Source: Chryseobacterium sp. 18061 (GTDB taxonomy: Bacteria; Pseudomonadota; Gammaproteobacteria; Enterobacterales; Enterobacteriaceae). From it: 51,766 nt of DNA. The first letter of the stretch is position 1, and each line of letters starts with the position of its first letter. The DNA is taken from the NCBI GenBank assembly GCA_902706205.1, contig CACSKA010000017.1:1-51766 (forward strand), read 5' to 3'. Below are positions 1 to 8,391 of this stretch, in pieces. A program made the position numbers and the translations under genes. The notes under the pieces are model-generated. The model had not been told where the DNA came from, did not search any database, and worked only from the letters and a program-made list of their open reading frames with translations.

Positions 1-91
1 CCAGGATATTAGCTATCTCACTGAAGCCTGTTCCGTTCTTCCACAGTTCAAAAACAGATGCTTTTTCCTTTGCTGTAAATGTCCGTCTCAT
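1..91 (-). CDS. IS30 transposase, N-terminal fragment (cut by window edge)
   Basis: This is the first 30 residues of an IS30-family transposase, starting at the ATG at 91 on the minus strand. The protein begins MRRTFTAKEKASVFELWKNG, essentially the N-terminal helix-turn-helix start of the IS30 transposase, which binds the terminal repeats. The rest of the gene, including the DDE catalytic core, is outside the window. The start sits about 60 nt inside the element end, as in IS30. Confidence 0.85.
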   Translation of the reverse strand, partial: MRRTFTAKEKASVFELWKNGTGFSEIANIL

Positions 92-153
92 TCAAAAACC
101 CTCCGCAACTCCATGTTTTCACATGACGGTTGCGTTGACCAATTGAATCTACA
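1..153 (-). mobile_element. IS30-like element, left-cut end copy
   Basis: The outer end of an IS30-family insertion sequence runs off the left window edge. The terminal inverted repeat, read inward on the minus strand from position 153, begins TGTAGATTCAATTGGTCAAC, the known start of E. coli IS30, and is followed by the transposase start at 91. The boundary at 153 is inferred from that terminal repeat. The other end and the target duplication lie outside the window, so completeness cannot be judged. Confidence 0.85.
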
Positions 154-501
154 ACAGCGATCTTGAGGTCAGGCCCTCTGAACAACTCTCATCAATCGGA
201 AATATCAGAGCGCATCATCCTGTAACCATACTCATCGATGTATTCTGAGCTAATCGAAGCACTTATGAACACCTATATTTAAAAAATACAAATCAAAAAT
301 ATTAAATACAGAAAGATACTATAACCATCGCAGAAAAAACATTTCTCACCTTTGGGTATTCACATTTTTAAATAATTCCCGTAGAAATAGACATTCAACC
401 TCAACCAATACTACATATAGAATCTACTAATGGTATTGACTCCACCAGAATCAAATAGGAGCCCACTACAGGGCATTAATGGCAAGGCGAGGAAAATAAA
501 A
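154..501 (+). promoter_or_regulatory. AT-rich leader/promoter region of atsAB
   Basis: These 348 bases hold no convincing gene. The stretch is AT-rich, especially 275-430. It probably contains the sulfatase operon promoter, but no pair of -35/-10 boxes stands out enough to assign. A possible ATG at 430 in frame with atsA would add 24 charged residues in front of the signal peptide and has no ribosome binding site. The start at 502 is preceded by GAGGA at 489-493 with 8 nt spacing. Confidence 0.4.
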
Positions 502-2184
502 ATGAGAAAATCGTACAAAGGCATTGGCGTACTGGCATTTGCCGCCGGTTCGTTTTTACCCGCTGTGCATGCTGCAGATCAGAACGCGGCAACACCAAAT
601 GACAATACAACAAAGAAGCCCAATATAATCCTCATTGTGTCCGATGATACAGGTTATGGTGATCTCGGCGTTTATGGTGGGGGTGAAGGCCGCGGGATGC
701 CGACACCTAACCTCGATCGTATGGCCGATGAGGGAATGACCTTTTTTGATTTTTATGGACAGCCGAGTAGTACGCCGGGTCGCGCCGCAATGCAGACCGG
801 ACGAATTCCTAACCGCAGTGGTATGACGACAGTGGCTTTCCAGGGGCAGGGTGGCGGTCTGCCGAAAGAAGAGTGGACATTGGCTTCTGTATTGAAAACG
901 GGTGGCTATAAAACCTTCTTCACCGGGAAATGGCATCTCGGTGAGGCAGACTACGCGCTGCCCAATGCCCAGGGCTATGATGAGATGAAATATGTCGGAC
1001 TCTATCACCTCAATGCCTATACCTATGCCGACCCGAAATGGTTCCCGGATATGGATCCCAAACTGCGGGGGATGTTTGCACGTGTGACCCGTGGAGCCCT
1101 CTCAGGCAAAGCCGGCGAAGCACCGCATGAAGACTTTAAAATCAATGGTCAGTACGTCAACACCCCTGAAATTGATGGTAAAGAAGGAGTGGTCGGCATT
1201 CCGTTCTACGATCGTTATGTCGAGAAAGCCTCCCTCAATTATCTTGAGGCCAATGCTAAATCTTCAGAACCGTTCTTCATGAGCATCAACTTTATGAAGA
1301 ATCACCAGCCCAATATGCCGGATCCGGACTATATCGGTAAATCCATGTCGAAAAGCAAATATGCTGATTCAATGGTGGAGATGGACGCCCGCGTTGGCCA
1401 CATTATGGACAAACTGCGTGAACTTGGTCTGGATAAAAACACCCTAGTGGTCTGGACCACGGATAACGGTGCTTGGCAGGATGTTTACCCAGATGCGGGT
1501 TATACACCGTTCCGTGGCACCAAAGGCACCGATCGTGAAGGCGGCAGCCGTGTTCCGGCTATCGCCTGGTGGCCGGGAAAAATCAAAGGCCACAGCCGTA
1601 ATCACGACATCGTTGGTGGTCTGGATCTGATGGCAACATTCGCCTCAGTCGCCGGTATCAACCTCCCAGAGAAAGACCGTGCCGGTCAGTCTATCATCTT
1701 TGACAGCTACGACATCTCCCCGGTACTGTTCGGCACGGGTAAAGACCCGAGGAAAGAGTGGTTCTACTTTACTGAAAATGAACTGACTCCGGGCGCTGCC
1801 CGCGTGGGTCACTACAAAGCCGTGTTCAATCTGCGTGGTGGTAATGGCGCAACCACTGGTGGCCTGGCGGTCGATTCCAACCTGGGCTGGAAAGGGCCAG
1901 AATCCTATGTTGCCACTGTTCCGCAGATTTTCGACCTCTGGCAGGATCCGCAGGAACGTTATGATATCTTTATGAATAACTATACCGAACATACCTGGAC
2001 GCTGGTGACCTTCAATGAATCCATCAGTAATCTGATGAAGACTTACGTGAAATATCCACCGCGTAAGGCACAGGGCGAGGGGTATTCAGGCCCTATCACG
2101 CTGAGTCAGTATGAGCGTTTCAAAAATGTTCGTGAACAATTGCAGAAAGAAGGCTTCAAATTAAGTATGCCAACCGGTAACTAA
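502..2184 (+). CDS. atsA: Periplasmic serine-type arylsulfatase
   Basis: This enzyme hydrolyses sulfate esters and probably acts in the periplasm, releasing sulfate from aryl or glycan sulfates. The start at 502 has the GAGGA ribosome site and opens a signal peptide (MRKSYKGIG..., likely cleaved after VHA). The sulfatase fold is clear: the metal-binding motif IVSDDTGYGDLG near residues 45-56, the active-site motif S-T-P-G-R with the modifiable Ser at about residue 90, and the later metal site TTDNGAW. Having Ser rather than Cys in the motif places it with the Klebsiella AtsA type, in which Ser is oxidised to formylglycine by a radical-SAM maturase. That maturase is encoded next. At about 560 aa it is longer than the classic 464-aa Klebsiella enzyme. 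The natural substrate cannot be read from sequence. Confidence 0.9.
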   Translation: MRKSYKGIGVLAFAAGSFLPAVHAADQNAATPNDNTTKKPNIILIVSDDTGYGDLGVYGGGEGRGMPTPNLDRMADEGMTFFDFYGQPSSTPGRAAMQTGRIPNRSGMTTVAFQGQGGGLPKEEWTLASVLKTGGYKTFFTGKWHLGEADYALPNAQGYDEMKYVGLYHLNAYTYADPKWFPDMDPKLRGMFARVTRGALSGKAGEAPHEDFKINGQYVNTPEIDGKEGVVGIPFYDRYVEKASLNYLEANAKSSEPFFMSINFMKNHQPNMPDPDYIGKSMSKSKYADSMVEMDARVGHIMDKLRELGLDKNTLVVWTTDNGAWQDVYPDAGYTPFRGTKGTDREGGSRVPAIAWWPGKIKGHSRNHDIVGGLDLMATFASVAGINLPEKDRAGQSIIFDSYDISPVLFGTGKDPRKEWFYFTENELTPGAARVGHYKAVFNLRGGNGATTGGLAVDSNLGWKGPESYVATVPQIFDLWQDPQERYDIFMNNYTEHTWTLVTFNESISNLMKTYVKYPPRKAQGEGYSGPITLSQYERFKNVREQLQKEGFKLSMPTGN

Positions 2185-2191
2185 GTCAAAC

Positions 2192-2220
2192 GCTGGCCCG
2201 ATACACCTAACCGGGCCAGC
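2192..2220 (+). terminator. Hairpin between atsA and atsB
   Basis: A perfect 9-bp stem (GCTGGCCCG / CGGGCCAGC) closes an 11-nt loop 8 nt after the atsA stop. No T-tract follows, so it is more likely an attenuating or mRNA-stabilising hairpin than a full terminator. It would keep atsB expression below atsA. It also occupies the ribosome-binding space of the upstream candidate atsB start at 2226, favouring the ATG at 2262. Confidence 0.6.
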
Positions 2221-2261
2221 ACTGAATGCGTATCGCACACGTCAATGCAGGGCTCAGGTCT

Positions 2262-3539
2262 ATGAAAAAAAGCACCACTATCCCGCTTACACCCCTTCAG
2301 AATCAGGGTAAATACCTGCCTGCGTATAAGCGCCGTTACCATGTTATGACCAAACCCAGCGGCTCGGCCTGTAATCTTGACTGCAATTACTGCTTCTACC
2401 TGCATAAAGAGCAACTACTGAATCAGTCACGTGATAGAGGGATGAGCGATACAGTGCTGGAAAACTTTGTTCGCCAGTACATTCAGGGCCAGGATGGCGA
2501 AGAGATTATCTTCTCCTGGCAAGGTGGCGAACCTACGCTGATAGGACTGGAATTTTTCGAAAAAGTCGTGGCTTTACAGAAAAAATATCAGCCAAAACAT
2601 CAACGCATTGAAAACGATTTGCAAACCAACGGCGTGCTGATTAATGACAAATGGGCGGCATTTCTGAAAAAACATCATTTTCTAGTGGGAATATCCATTG
2701 ATGGCCCACGGGAGATCCATGACCGTTTTCGTGTCACCCGCAGCGGCAAACCTACGTTCGATAAAGTGATGGCCGGTATTGATGCCCTGAAGCGCCATCA
2801 AGTTTCCTTCAATGCCCTTGCCGTGGTGAACCGGGTCAATGCCCGATTTCCCCGTGAAGTCTACCGTTTTCTTACCCGTGAACTGGGTGCAACCTATATT
2901 CAGTTCACCCCCTGCGTAGAAGCAATGGAATTTAAAACCACTGCGCCGCAATTCTGGAATGAAGACAGCATCCCGGTTACCGGCTCGCGGAGGGCAAAGC
3001 CCGGCGCTCTTGATTCGATTGTGACCGACTGGTCCGTTGATCCGGAAGACTGGGGACACTTTCTGACAGAAGCATTTGATGAATGGCTTACCCACGACTT
3101 GGGCCGCGTGCAAGTGAATCTTTTCGAAACCGCCGTCGTGCAGACAATGGGGCTGCCTTCGCAGCTCTGTATCACTGCGCCATTCTGTGGAAAGGCGCTG
3201 GCGATGGAGAAGAATGGCGATGTTTATTCCTGCGATCACTATGTCTATCCGGAATACAAACTCGGCAATATCCGGCATAATAAGTTGTCAGACATGGTGT
3301 TTTCGGAAAGACAGAAAGTGTTCGGCATGGAGAAGAAAGCATCCTTGCCCGCCTATTGTAAGGCCTGCCCACATCTGAATTTGTGCTGGGGAGAATGCCC
3401 GAAGAATCGAATCGTTCGCTCACCTGACGGTGAAGAAGGACTGAATTATCTCTGTCCGGGATTCAGACATTTTTATGCGAGAGTCATACCCGCGCTGGAA
3501 AGAATAGCCGCCTTGCTGAAGCCATTGCCAGACCGTTAA
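2262..3539 (+). CDS. atsB: Anaerobic sulfatase-maturating enzyme (radical SAM/SPASM)
   Basis: This cytoplasmic radical S-adenosylmethionine enzyme converts the active-site Ser (or Cys) of a sulfatase to C-alpha-formylglycine before export. The radical-SAM cluster motif CNLDCNYC (C-x3-C-x2-C) lies at about residues 37-44. The GEP-like segment WQGGEPTL follows, and the C-terminus has the cysteine-rich SPASM region binding two auxiliary [4Fe-4S] clusters (CITAPFCGK, SCDHY, CKACPHLNLCWGEC, LCPGF). Length of about 425 aa is near that of known anSMEs. The start at 2262 is chosen because 2226 lies right behind a hairpin and adds 12 residues with no homology signal. The gene directly follows atsA, so AtsA is its obvious substrate. 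Confidence 0.93.
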   Translation: MKKSTTIPLTPLQNQGKYLPAYKRRYHVMTKPSGSACNLDCNYCFYLHKEQLLNQSRDRGMSDTVLENFVRQYIQGQDGEEIIFSWQGGEPTLIGLEFFEKVVALQKKYQPKHQRIENDLQTNGVLINDKWAAFLKKHHFLVGISIDGPREIHDRFRVTRSGKPTFDKVMAGIDALKRHQVSFNALAVVNRVNARFPREVYRFLTRELGATYIQFTPCVEAMEFKTTAPQFWNEDSIPVTGSRRAKPGALDSIVTDWSVDPEDWGHFLTEAFDEWLTHDLGRVQVNLFETAVVQTMGLPSQLCITAPFCGKALAMEKNGDVYSCDHYVYPEYKLGNIRHNKLSDMVFSERQKVFGMEKKASLPAYCKACPHLNLCWGECPKNRIVRSPDGEEGLNYLCPGFRHFYARVIPALERIAALLKPLPDR

Positions 3540-3576
3540 CAGGACAAACCAGATCTACCCTGCTCCTGATGCAGAA

Positions 3577-3616
3577 GCACAGCTCTATCCCCCAGTAAAG
3601 GGACGCAGAGCTGTGC
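3577..3616 (+). terminator. Hairpin downstream of atsB
   Basis: A perfect 10-bp inverted repeat (GCACAGCTCT / AGAGCTGTGC) with a 20-nt loop starts 37 nt after the atsB stop. There is no T-run after it, so classical intrinsic termination is uncertain. It may mark the 3' end of the sulfatase transcript. Confidence 0.45.
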
Positions 3617-3742
3617 CTGCGGGCATTGTGAAACATTCCAGCGACAGACCCCTCTCTGTGTAAGCGTACAGCGTGAACCGTCTGGTCATAATCTGATTCA
3701 TCCGACAAAGTGGTGTCCACCAAATAAGTAGTGGGAACCAAA

Positions 3743-4132
3743 GTGTCAGATATGCAGAAAAATGTGACTCCCGGAAGGCGTAAGGGCTGCCCTAATTATT
3801 CTCCTGCGTTTAAGCAGCAGCTTGTTGCGGCCTCCTGCGAACCCGGCATCTCCATCTCAAAACTGGCGCTCGAAAATGGCATTAACGCCAATCTGTTGTT
3901 CAAATGGCGCCAACAATGGCGCGAGGGAAAGCTGCTATTACCTTCCTCAGAGAGTCCTCTGCTACTCCCTGTGACTCTCGATGCCACCTCCGTACAGCCA
4001 GAACTAACCGCTGAAGGCCCGGAGGCTCTCAGTATCAGCTGTGAGGTAACGTTCCGGCACGGGACGCTTCGCCTCAACGGCACTGTCAGCGAAAAGCTCC
4101 TGACTCTGCTGATACAGGAACTGAAGCGATGA
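3743..4132 (+). CDS. tnpA: IS66 accessory protein TnpA
   Basis: This small protein (about 129 aa) is the first IS66-family open reading frame, needed with TnpB for transposition. It has an N-terminal helix-turn-helix of the IS66 OrfA/IS3 OrfA type (SPAFKQQLVAASCEPGISIS followed by LALENGINANLLFKWRQQW). The GTG at 3743 is preferred because GGGAA lies 6-7 nt upstream. An ATG at 3752 and a GTG at 3731 are alternatives. Its stop overlaps the tnpB start by 4 nt (ATGA), as is normal for this family. No damage is visible in it. Confidence 0.82.
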   Translation: MSDMQKNVTPGRRKGCPNYSPAFKQQLVAASCEPGISISKLALENGINANLLFKWRQQWREGKLLLPSSESPLLLPVTLDATSVQPELTAEGPEALSISCEVTFRHGTLRLNGTVSEKLLTLLIQELKR

Positions 4133-4476
4133 TCCCGTTACCTTCCGGGACCAGGATCTGGCTGGTTGCCGGTATCACCGACATGCGCAACGGCTTCAAT
4201 GGTCTCGCCGCAAAGGTGCAGACGACGCTGAAAGATGACTCAATGTCCGGCCACGTCTTCATCTTCCGGGGACGCAACGGCAGTCAGGTAAAACTGCTCT
4301 GGTCCACTGGCGACGGACTGTGTCTACTGACCAAACGGCTGGAGCGCGGCCGCTTCGCCTGGCCGTCAGCCCGCGATGGCAAAGTGTTCCTGACGCCCGC
4401 GTAGCTGGCAATGCTGATGGAAGGTATCGACTGGAGGCAGCCTAAACGGTTGCTGACATCCCTGACCATGCTGTAG
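4129..4476 (+). pseudogene. tnpB: IS66 TnpB, interrupted by an amber stop
   Basis: This is the second IS66 ORF (MIPLPSGTRIWLVAGITDMR...), about 115 codons long when intact. Codon 92 is TAG where relatives have CAG (Gln), so the reading frame stops at 4404. The remaining codons continue in frame and still match the family to the TAG at 4474-4476. A single C-to-T change explains it. Unless the stop is suppressed, the protein loses its last roughly 24 residues. Confidence 0.82.
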
Positions 4477-4525
4477 GCCTCTTTATCCTGGTTGTCGCAG
4501 AATAAGCCCGGTAAAATGCGGGCTT

Positions 4526-5821
4526 ATGAACGACACCTCTTCTGACGACATCCCTCTGCTGAAACAACGCCTGGCTGAACAGGAAGCGTTGATCCACGGC
4601 CTGCAGGAAAAGCTGAGCAACCGGGAGCGCGAAATAGACTATCTGCAGGCGCAACTGGATAAGCTTCGCCGGATGAACTTCGGCAGTCGTTCCGAAAAGG
4701 TCTCCCGCCGTATCGCACAGATGGAAACCGACCTGAACCGGCTGCAGAAGGAAAGTGATACGCTGACCGGTCGGGTGGATGACCCGAAAGTGCAGCGCCC
4801 GCTGCGTCAGACCCGCACCCGTAAACCGTTCCCCGAATCACTCCCCCGCGATGAAAAGCGGTTGCTGCCGGCAGAGGTATACTGCCCGGACTGCGGCGGT
4901 GTACTGAGCTATCTGGGCGAAGATACCACCGAACAGCTGGAACTGATGCGCCGCGCCTTCCGGGTTATCCGGACTGTACGTGAAAAGCATGCCTGTACTC
5001 AGTGCGATGCCATCGTGCAGGCCCCCGCGCCTTCGCGGCCCATCGAGCGGGGTATAGCAGGACCCGGGCTGCTCGCCCGGGTCCTGACCTCAAAGTATGC
5101 AGAGCACACGCCGCTGTACCGTCAGTCGGAAATATACGGTCGCCAGGGTGTGGACCTGAGCCGTTCACTGCTGTCGGGCTGGGTGGATGCATGCTGCCGG
5201 CTGCTGTCACCGCTGGAAGAGGCGCTTCAGGACTATGTCCTGACCGATGGTAAACTCCATGCCGATGATACCCCGGTGCAGGTGCTGTTGCCGGGTAATA
5301 AGAAGACGAAGACCGGGCGGTTGTGGACATACGTTCGTGATGACCGCAACGCCGGGTCAGCGCTGGCACCGGCCGTGTGGTTCGCCTATAGCCCGGACAG
5401 AAAAGGCATCCACCCGCAGACCCATCTTGCGGAGTTCAGTGGTGTGCTGCAGGCGGATGCATACGCCGGGTTCAACGAGCTGTACCGCAATGGCCGGATA
5501 ATGGAAGCCGCCTGCTGGGCTCACGCCCGCCGTAAAATCCACGATGTGCATGTCCGAACGCCATCGGCGCTGACGAAAGCGTTCGCATACGCCCTGAACC
5601 AGTGGCCGGCCCTGACGTACTATACAGAAGATGGCTGGGCGGAAGCAGATAACAACATCGCTGAAAATGCCCTGCGGATGGTCAGCCTGATCGGGACGTG
5701 CAGACTGAACGATGTGGATCCAGAAAGCTACCTTCGCCATGTGCTTGACGTCATAGCTGACTGGCCGGTCAATCGGGTGAGTGAACTGCTCCCCTGGCGC
5801 GTAGAACTGCCAACTGAATAA
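4526..5821 (+). pseudogene. tnpC: IS66 transposase TnpC with two internal in-frame deletions
   Basis: This is the DDE transposase of the IS66 element. The N-terminal leucine-rich coiled coil, zinc-finger-like region (YCPDCGG ... CTQCDA) and DDE core (HADDTP, LQADAYAG, EADNNIAENALR) are recognisable. At 431 aa it is roughly 90 residues shorter than ISCro1-type TnpC. Relative to that type as I recall it, a block is missing after residue ~348 (PSALT joined directly to KAFAYA). A second, following the catalytic Glu (MVSL joined to IGTCRL), removes the conserved GRKN...FFGS segment. Both junctions keep the frame. The protein is open but probably inactive. Confidence 0.75.
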
Positions 5822-5889
5822 CACATCCCCGTCAATACGGTTCTCGCTGGACGCTTACCTCTCTGCTGACCAAAAGAAGCGAGAAAATA

Positions 5890-6549
5890 TTAATGAGCCA
5901 TCAGCTCCATTCCGCCATTGATAACAAATTGAACCCCCATACACACCAGTAAAAATCCCATCAAACGTGAAATGGCTTCAATTCCACTTTGGCCCAGCAT
6001 GCGCATAATCGCACCTGAACTTCTTAGCGCCCCCCATACCAGTAAAGAAACGAGAGCAAAGGTAATGAGTGGGGAAATCCAGATCACCCATGTAGGAAAC
6101 CCGATATCCTGTTTCATTGTTGTCGCGGTACTGATAATAACGGCGATAGTCCCAGGGCCTGCTGTTGTCGGCATGGCCAGTGGAACAAAAGCAATGCTGG
6201 CTCCGCTATTCTCTTCAATTTCCTTCGACTTGCATATGGATTCGTTTGATTCATAAATTTTTTGTTGCGCGAATAACATGCGAAAACCGATAAATGAGAC
6301 GATCAGGCCTCCAGCAATACGTAGTCCTGGAATTGAAATACCGAATGTATTCATCACTAGATGCCCGCCATAGTAGGCCACAACCATAATGAGAAAGACG
6401 TAAAGCGCCGCCATTTTCGACTGCTGATAACGCTCGGAGATACTCATATTGGCTGACAAACCGAGGAAAACAGCAACAGTGATAAGTGGATTTGCCAGAG
6501 GAAGAAGCACGGCAAGACCAAAACCAACAGCTTTAAAAAGATCGAGCAT
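5890..6549 (-). CDS. marC: MarC family (UPF0056) inner-membrane protein
   Basis: This is a small integral inner-membrane protein of the MarC/NAAT family with about six membrane segments. It follows E. coli MarC closely along its length (start MLDLFKAVGFGLAVLLPLAN, middle FGISIPGLRIAGGLIV, end SRLMGFLLVCMGVQF). At 219 aa it matches the usual 221. The ATG at 6549 is chosen because it matches the family start and has GGTGGAAA upstream. An in-frame ATG at 6597 adds 16 residues without support. MarC was once linked to multiple antibiotic resistance, but its function is unknown. It is separated from any mar regulator here, and an IS66 copy lies directly after its 3' end. Confidence 0.88.
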   Translation of the reverse strand: MLDLFKAVGFGLAVLLPLANPLITVAVFLGLSANMSISERYQQSKMAALYVFLIMVVAYYGGHLVMNTFGISIPGLRIAGGLIVSFIGFRMLFAQQKIYESNESICKSKEIEENSGASIAFVPLAMPTTAGPGTIAVIISTATTMKQDIGFPTWVIWISPLITFALVSLLVWGALRSSGAIMRMLGQSGIEAISRLMGFLLVCMGVQFVINGGMELMAH

Positions 6550-7046
6550 TAGTTTCCACCCCAACAATACATTGCAATAATTAACTACTATAATCATGCA
6601 TCACATAATGATTAAATGCGCCAGTACATTGAATGACTTGGAATTCAACACACCCTTGGTCTTGGTAATTAGCGTTGAATATCAGGTATCATTTTCGTGA
6701 AAATAACATCATGATAACACCATGTAAATACAGATTTTTTAAAATAACAACTCCACATATTCACGCAAAAGAAGCAACTTAATATTTTTGCATGCAGCAC
6801 AGTCCGAATAAACACGGAGACTATAAAATTTACTTTTCAAATTATAAAAAAATACCCCACCCCTTCGAAAAACGATATCACACCGCATTTACATTCCATT
6901 CCATATCCGCTAGTCTGAATTTGCAAGTGTCTTATTCTGGAAATTTTTATTTCGGCAAAGTTAACTAGTGACAAAGAAAGTCCCGAAATACTACCCTGAT
7001 AAATTGATCGCAAGACGTCTGAAAAAAAATAGACGCAGGAGAGCAT
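6550..7046 (+). promoter_or_regulatory. Divergent intergenic region marC / ridA-like
   Basis: These 497 bases lie between divergent genes and must carry the promoters of both marC (minus) and the RidA-cupin pair (plus). The stretch is strongly AT-rich and has no open frame with family resemblance. A TATAAT hexamer occurs at 6589-6594 on the plus strand but without a good -35. A clear AGGAG ribosome site lies near 7036-7040 just before the ATG at 7047. Confidence 0.4.
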
Positions 7047-7397
7047 ATGACAGTCAAACGTATTGATAGCAGTCCAAGGATGAGTCAGGCATCTCAGCAT
7101 GGGAACTTGGTTGTTTTATCCGGACAGGTTTCTGTAGGTAAGAGCGTCGCTGAACAGGCCAGGAATTTGTTCGCCAGCATTGACGAACTCCTGATGAAAG
7201 CCGGTACGACAAAATCAAATATTATTTATGCCAATATTTTCCTGACTGACATGAACGATTACGATACGTTTAATTCAGAGTGGGATAAATGGGTCGATGC
7301 GGAGCATCAGCAATCCCCTTCCCGCTCAGCAATCCAGGTTGTTCGTTTGGCAAAGCCAGAATGGCTGGTTGAAGTTCAGGTTATCGTTGGCCTTTAA
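7047..7397 (+). CDS. RidA/YjgF/UK114 family protein
   Basis: This cytoplasmic protein of 116 aa belongs to the RidA superfamily, whose members hydrolyse reactive enamine/imine intermediates such as 2-aminoacrylate. E. coli RidA can also become a chaperone after N-chlorination by hypochlorite. Family marks are GNLVVLSGQVS, the AEQARNLFASIDELL helix, ANIFLTDMNDYDTFN, and the C-terminal SRSAIQVVRLAKPEWLVEVQ. In the last of these the Arg of SRSA and the Glu of LVEV align by eye with the substrate-binding Arg and catalytic Glu of RidA. The GxG subgroup is divergent, so exact substrate is open. An AGGAG precedes the start. The cupin gene follows 37 nt later, likely co-transcribed. Confidence 0.85.
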   Translation: MTVKRIDSSPRMSQASQHGNLVVLSGQVSVGKSVAEQARNLFASIDELLMKAGTTKSNIIYANIFLTDMNDYDTFNSEWDKWVDAEHQQSPSRSAIQVVRLAKPEWLVEVQVIVGL

Positions 7398-7434
7398 TCA
7401 ACGTTCATACAACACACAATAAGGAAAGCATTCT

Positions 7435-7842
7435 ATGCAAAATGAAACTTATCCGAAAGAAACGATCGCGTTGAATGATGATGAAATATCAACTGAACTT
7501 GCAGCGATTTACATCCCGGATATTGTCATTCCCGAAGGGGGTATGCCTCTTCTTGAAAGGCGTATGCGTTGCCGCATTCTGGAGTGTCATCCGGGGAAAA
7601 TTATCGCACTTCACTCACATAAGAATCGTCCGGCACTACTGTATGTCCTGCAGGGATCAGGTGAGGAGCACAGCAACCAATTCAGTGAGGCACGCATCTG
7701 GAAGGAGGGCGATTGCTTTGCAGAATTTAACGATACGGAGCATTGGATTAAAAACCGTTCAGACGTGATCCCATTACGTGTTCTGACGTTTGATTTGATT
7801 GATGACGGCCCTGCCCCACAAAAATGTGACAGCGGTTGCTAG
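7435..7842 (+). CDS. Cytoplasmic single-domain cupin protein
   Basis: This 135-aa protein has one cupin beta-barrel and no signal peptide. The metal-site motif 1 is visible as HSHKNRPALLYVLQG (two His plus downstream residues near 65-80), and motif 2 as EFNDTEHWIKN with the second-site His. Its barrel is clearly related to the first barrel of the exported double cupin at 14985-15860: both share L-HSH-NRPA and a closing TFDL(I/L)DDG. The two are therefore paralogues in different compartments. Enzymatic role unknown. It sits just after a RidA-family gene and is followed by a good terminator at 7885, so the pair forms a two-gene operon. Confidence 0.78.
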   Translation: MQNETYPKETIALNDDEISTELAAIYIPDIVIPEGGMPLLERRMRCRILECHPGKIIALHSHKNRPALLYVLQGSGEEHSNQFSEARIWKEGDCFAEFNDTEHWIKNRSDVIPLRVLTFDLIDDGPAPQKCDSGC

Positions 7843-7884
7843 TTGCTACTCAGCTTTGGTAATAAGCGTTATCTCGTTTCCCAT

Positions 7885-7921
7885 GATGCGGCCTAATGGT
7901 ATTCAGGCTGCATCAGTTTTT
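7885..7921 (+). terminator. Intrinsic terminator of the ridA-like/cupin operon
   Basis: A 10-bp stem (GATGCGGCCT with AGGCTGCATC, one G-U pair) closes a 10-nt loop and is followed by AG and five Ts. It lies 42 nt after the cupin stop on the same strand. Confidence 0.8.
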
Positions 7922-7950
7922 ACATCACTTTCTGACTCCGCTATCAGCAT

Positions 7951-7990
7951 ACCCTCACATCCCCTCACATCCCCTCACATCCCCTCATAT
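7951..7990 (+). repeat. Four tandem copies of a 10-bp unit
   Basis: Four head-to-tail units read accctcacat, cccctcacat, cccctcacat, cccctcatat. The two central copies are identical and the outer ones differ by one base each. The unit length is close to one DNA helical turn, so any bound factor would see the same face repeatedly. The array lies just past the terminator of the cupin operon and about 400 bp before the DUF1471 gene. There are no spacers, so it is not CRISPR. Confidence 0.9.
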
Positions 7991-8391
7991 CCAGTGATAT
8001 AGCCCTCAAATAAGATACTGAAATATAACATCGTGACATGCTTCAATATTTCCCCCGCATCAAGTGGCCCCCCCTCCAGAGGAGGGTTTTATGAAAAAAC
8101 AAATAAAAATGTGACCTAAATCTTTTCTTCAAATAACAACGTACACTATTTAAATTAATTAAACATACATTAAAATCAGGAAAAACAAACATAACCATGT
8201 TGAAACGCAAACGGTTCCACTGTGAATGCCCTCATTTCAAAACAATATACTACTTTATAGACAGTTACTCCTATGCACCTCAACCGTTTGATAATCAAGT
8301 CATTGAATAATGAATATGCATAGGCTAGCCTCTCATTGTTCTTTATTCAGGACAACATTCACTTACTATTTACTAAAAGGATTGCTCTGAT
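7991..8391 (+). promoter_or_regulatory. AT-rich region with a second terminator, upstream of DUF1471 gene
   Basis: No gene is supported in these 401 bases. A hairpin-plus-T-tract lies at 8072-8090 (annotated separately). The remainder, to 8391, is AT-rich and should contain the promoter of the DUF1471 gene. The 10-bp tandem array ends at its left edge. Confidence 0.4.
8072..8090 (+). terminator. Short GC-rich hairpin with T-run
   Basis: CCCTCC and GGAGGG form a 6-bp stem around the triloop AGA, directly followed by TTTT. It lies on the plus strand between the cupin operon and the next rightward gene, about 165 bp after the first terminator, and could act as a backup terminator isolating the DUF1471 promoter. 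Confidence 0.55.

Larger units (their letters stand above)
3660..5858 (+). mobile_element. Degenerate IS66-family element (ISCro1-like)
   Basis: The ends are GTAAGCGTACAGCGTGAACC on the left and, reverse-complemented, GTAAGCGTCCAGCGAGAACC on the right, typical IS66-family terminal repeats. The flanking 8 bases are ctctctgt (3652-3659) and ctctctgc (5859-5866), a target duplication with one mismatch. Inside is the standard tnpA-tnpB-tnpC order. At about 2.2 kb it is shorter than intact relatives because tnpC lacks two internal blocks. tnpB also carries an amber stop. The element is therefore probably immobile on its own. It sits between atsB and the 3' end of marC. Confidence 0.9.

Noticed and set aside
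430..501. ATG at 430 as atsA start
   Set aside because: It has no ribosome site and puts 24 hydrophilic residues before an obvious signal peptide that starts at 502 behind GAGGA.
2226..2261. ATG at 2226 as atsB start
   Set aside because: Its ribosome-binding space is buried in the 2192-2220 hairpin and the extra 12 residues show no family similarity.
7951..7990. CRISPR-like array
   Set aside because: The 10-bp units are directly adjacent with no spacers and no cas genes are present.
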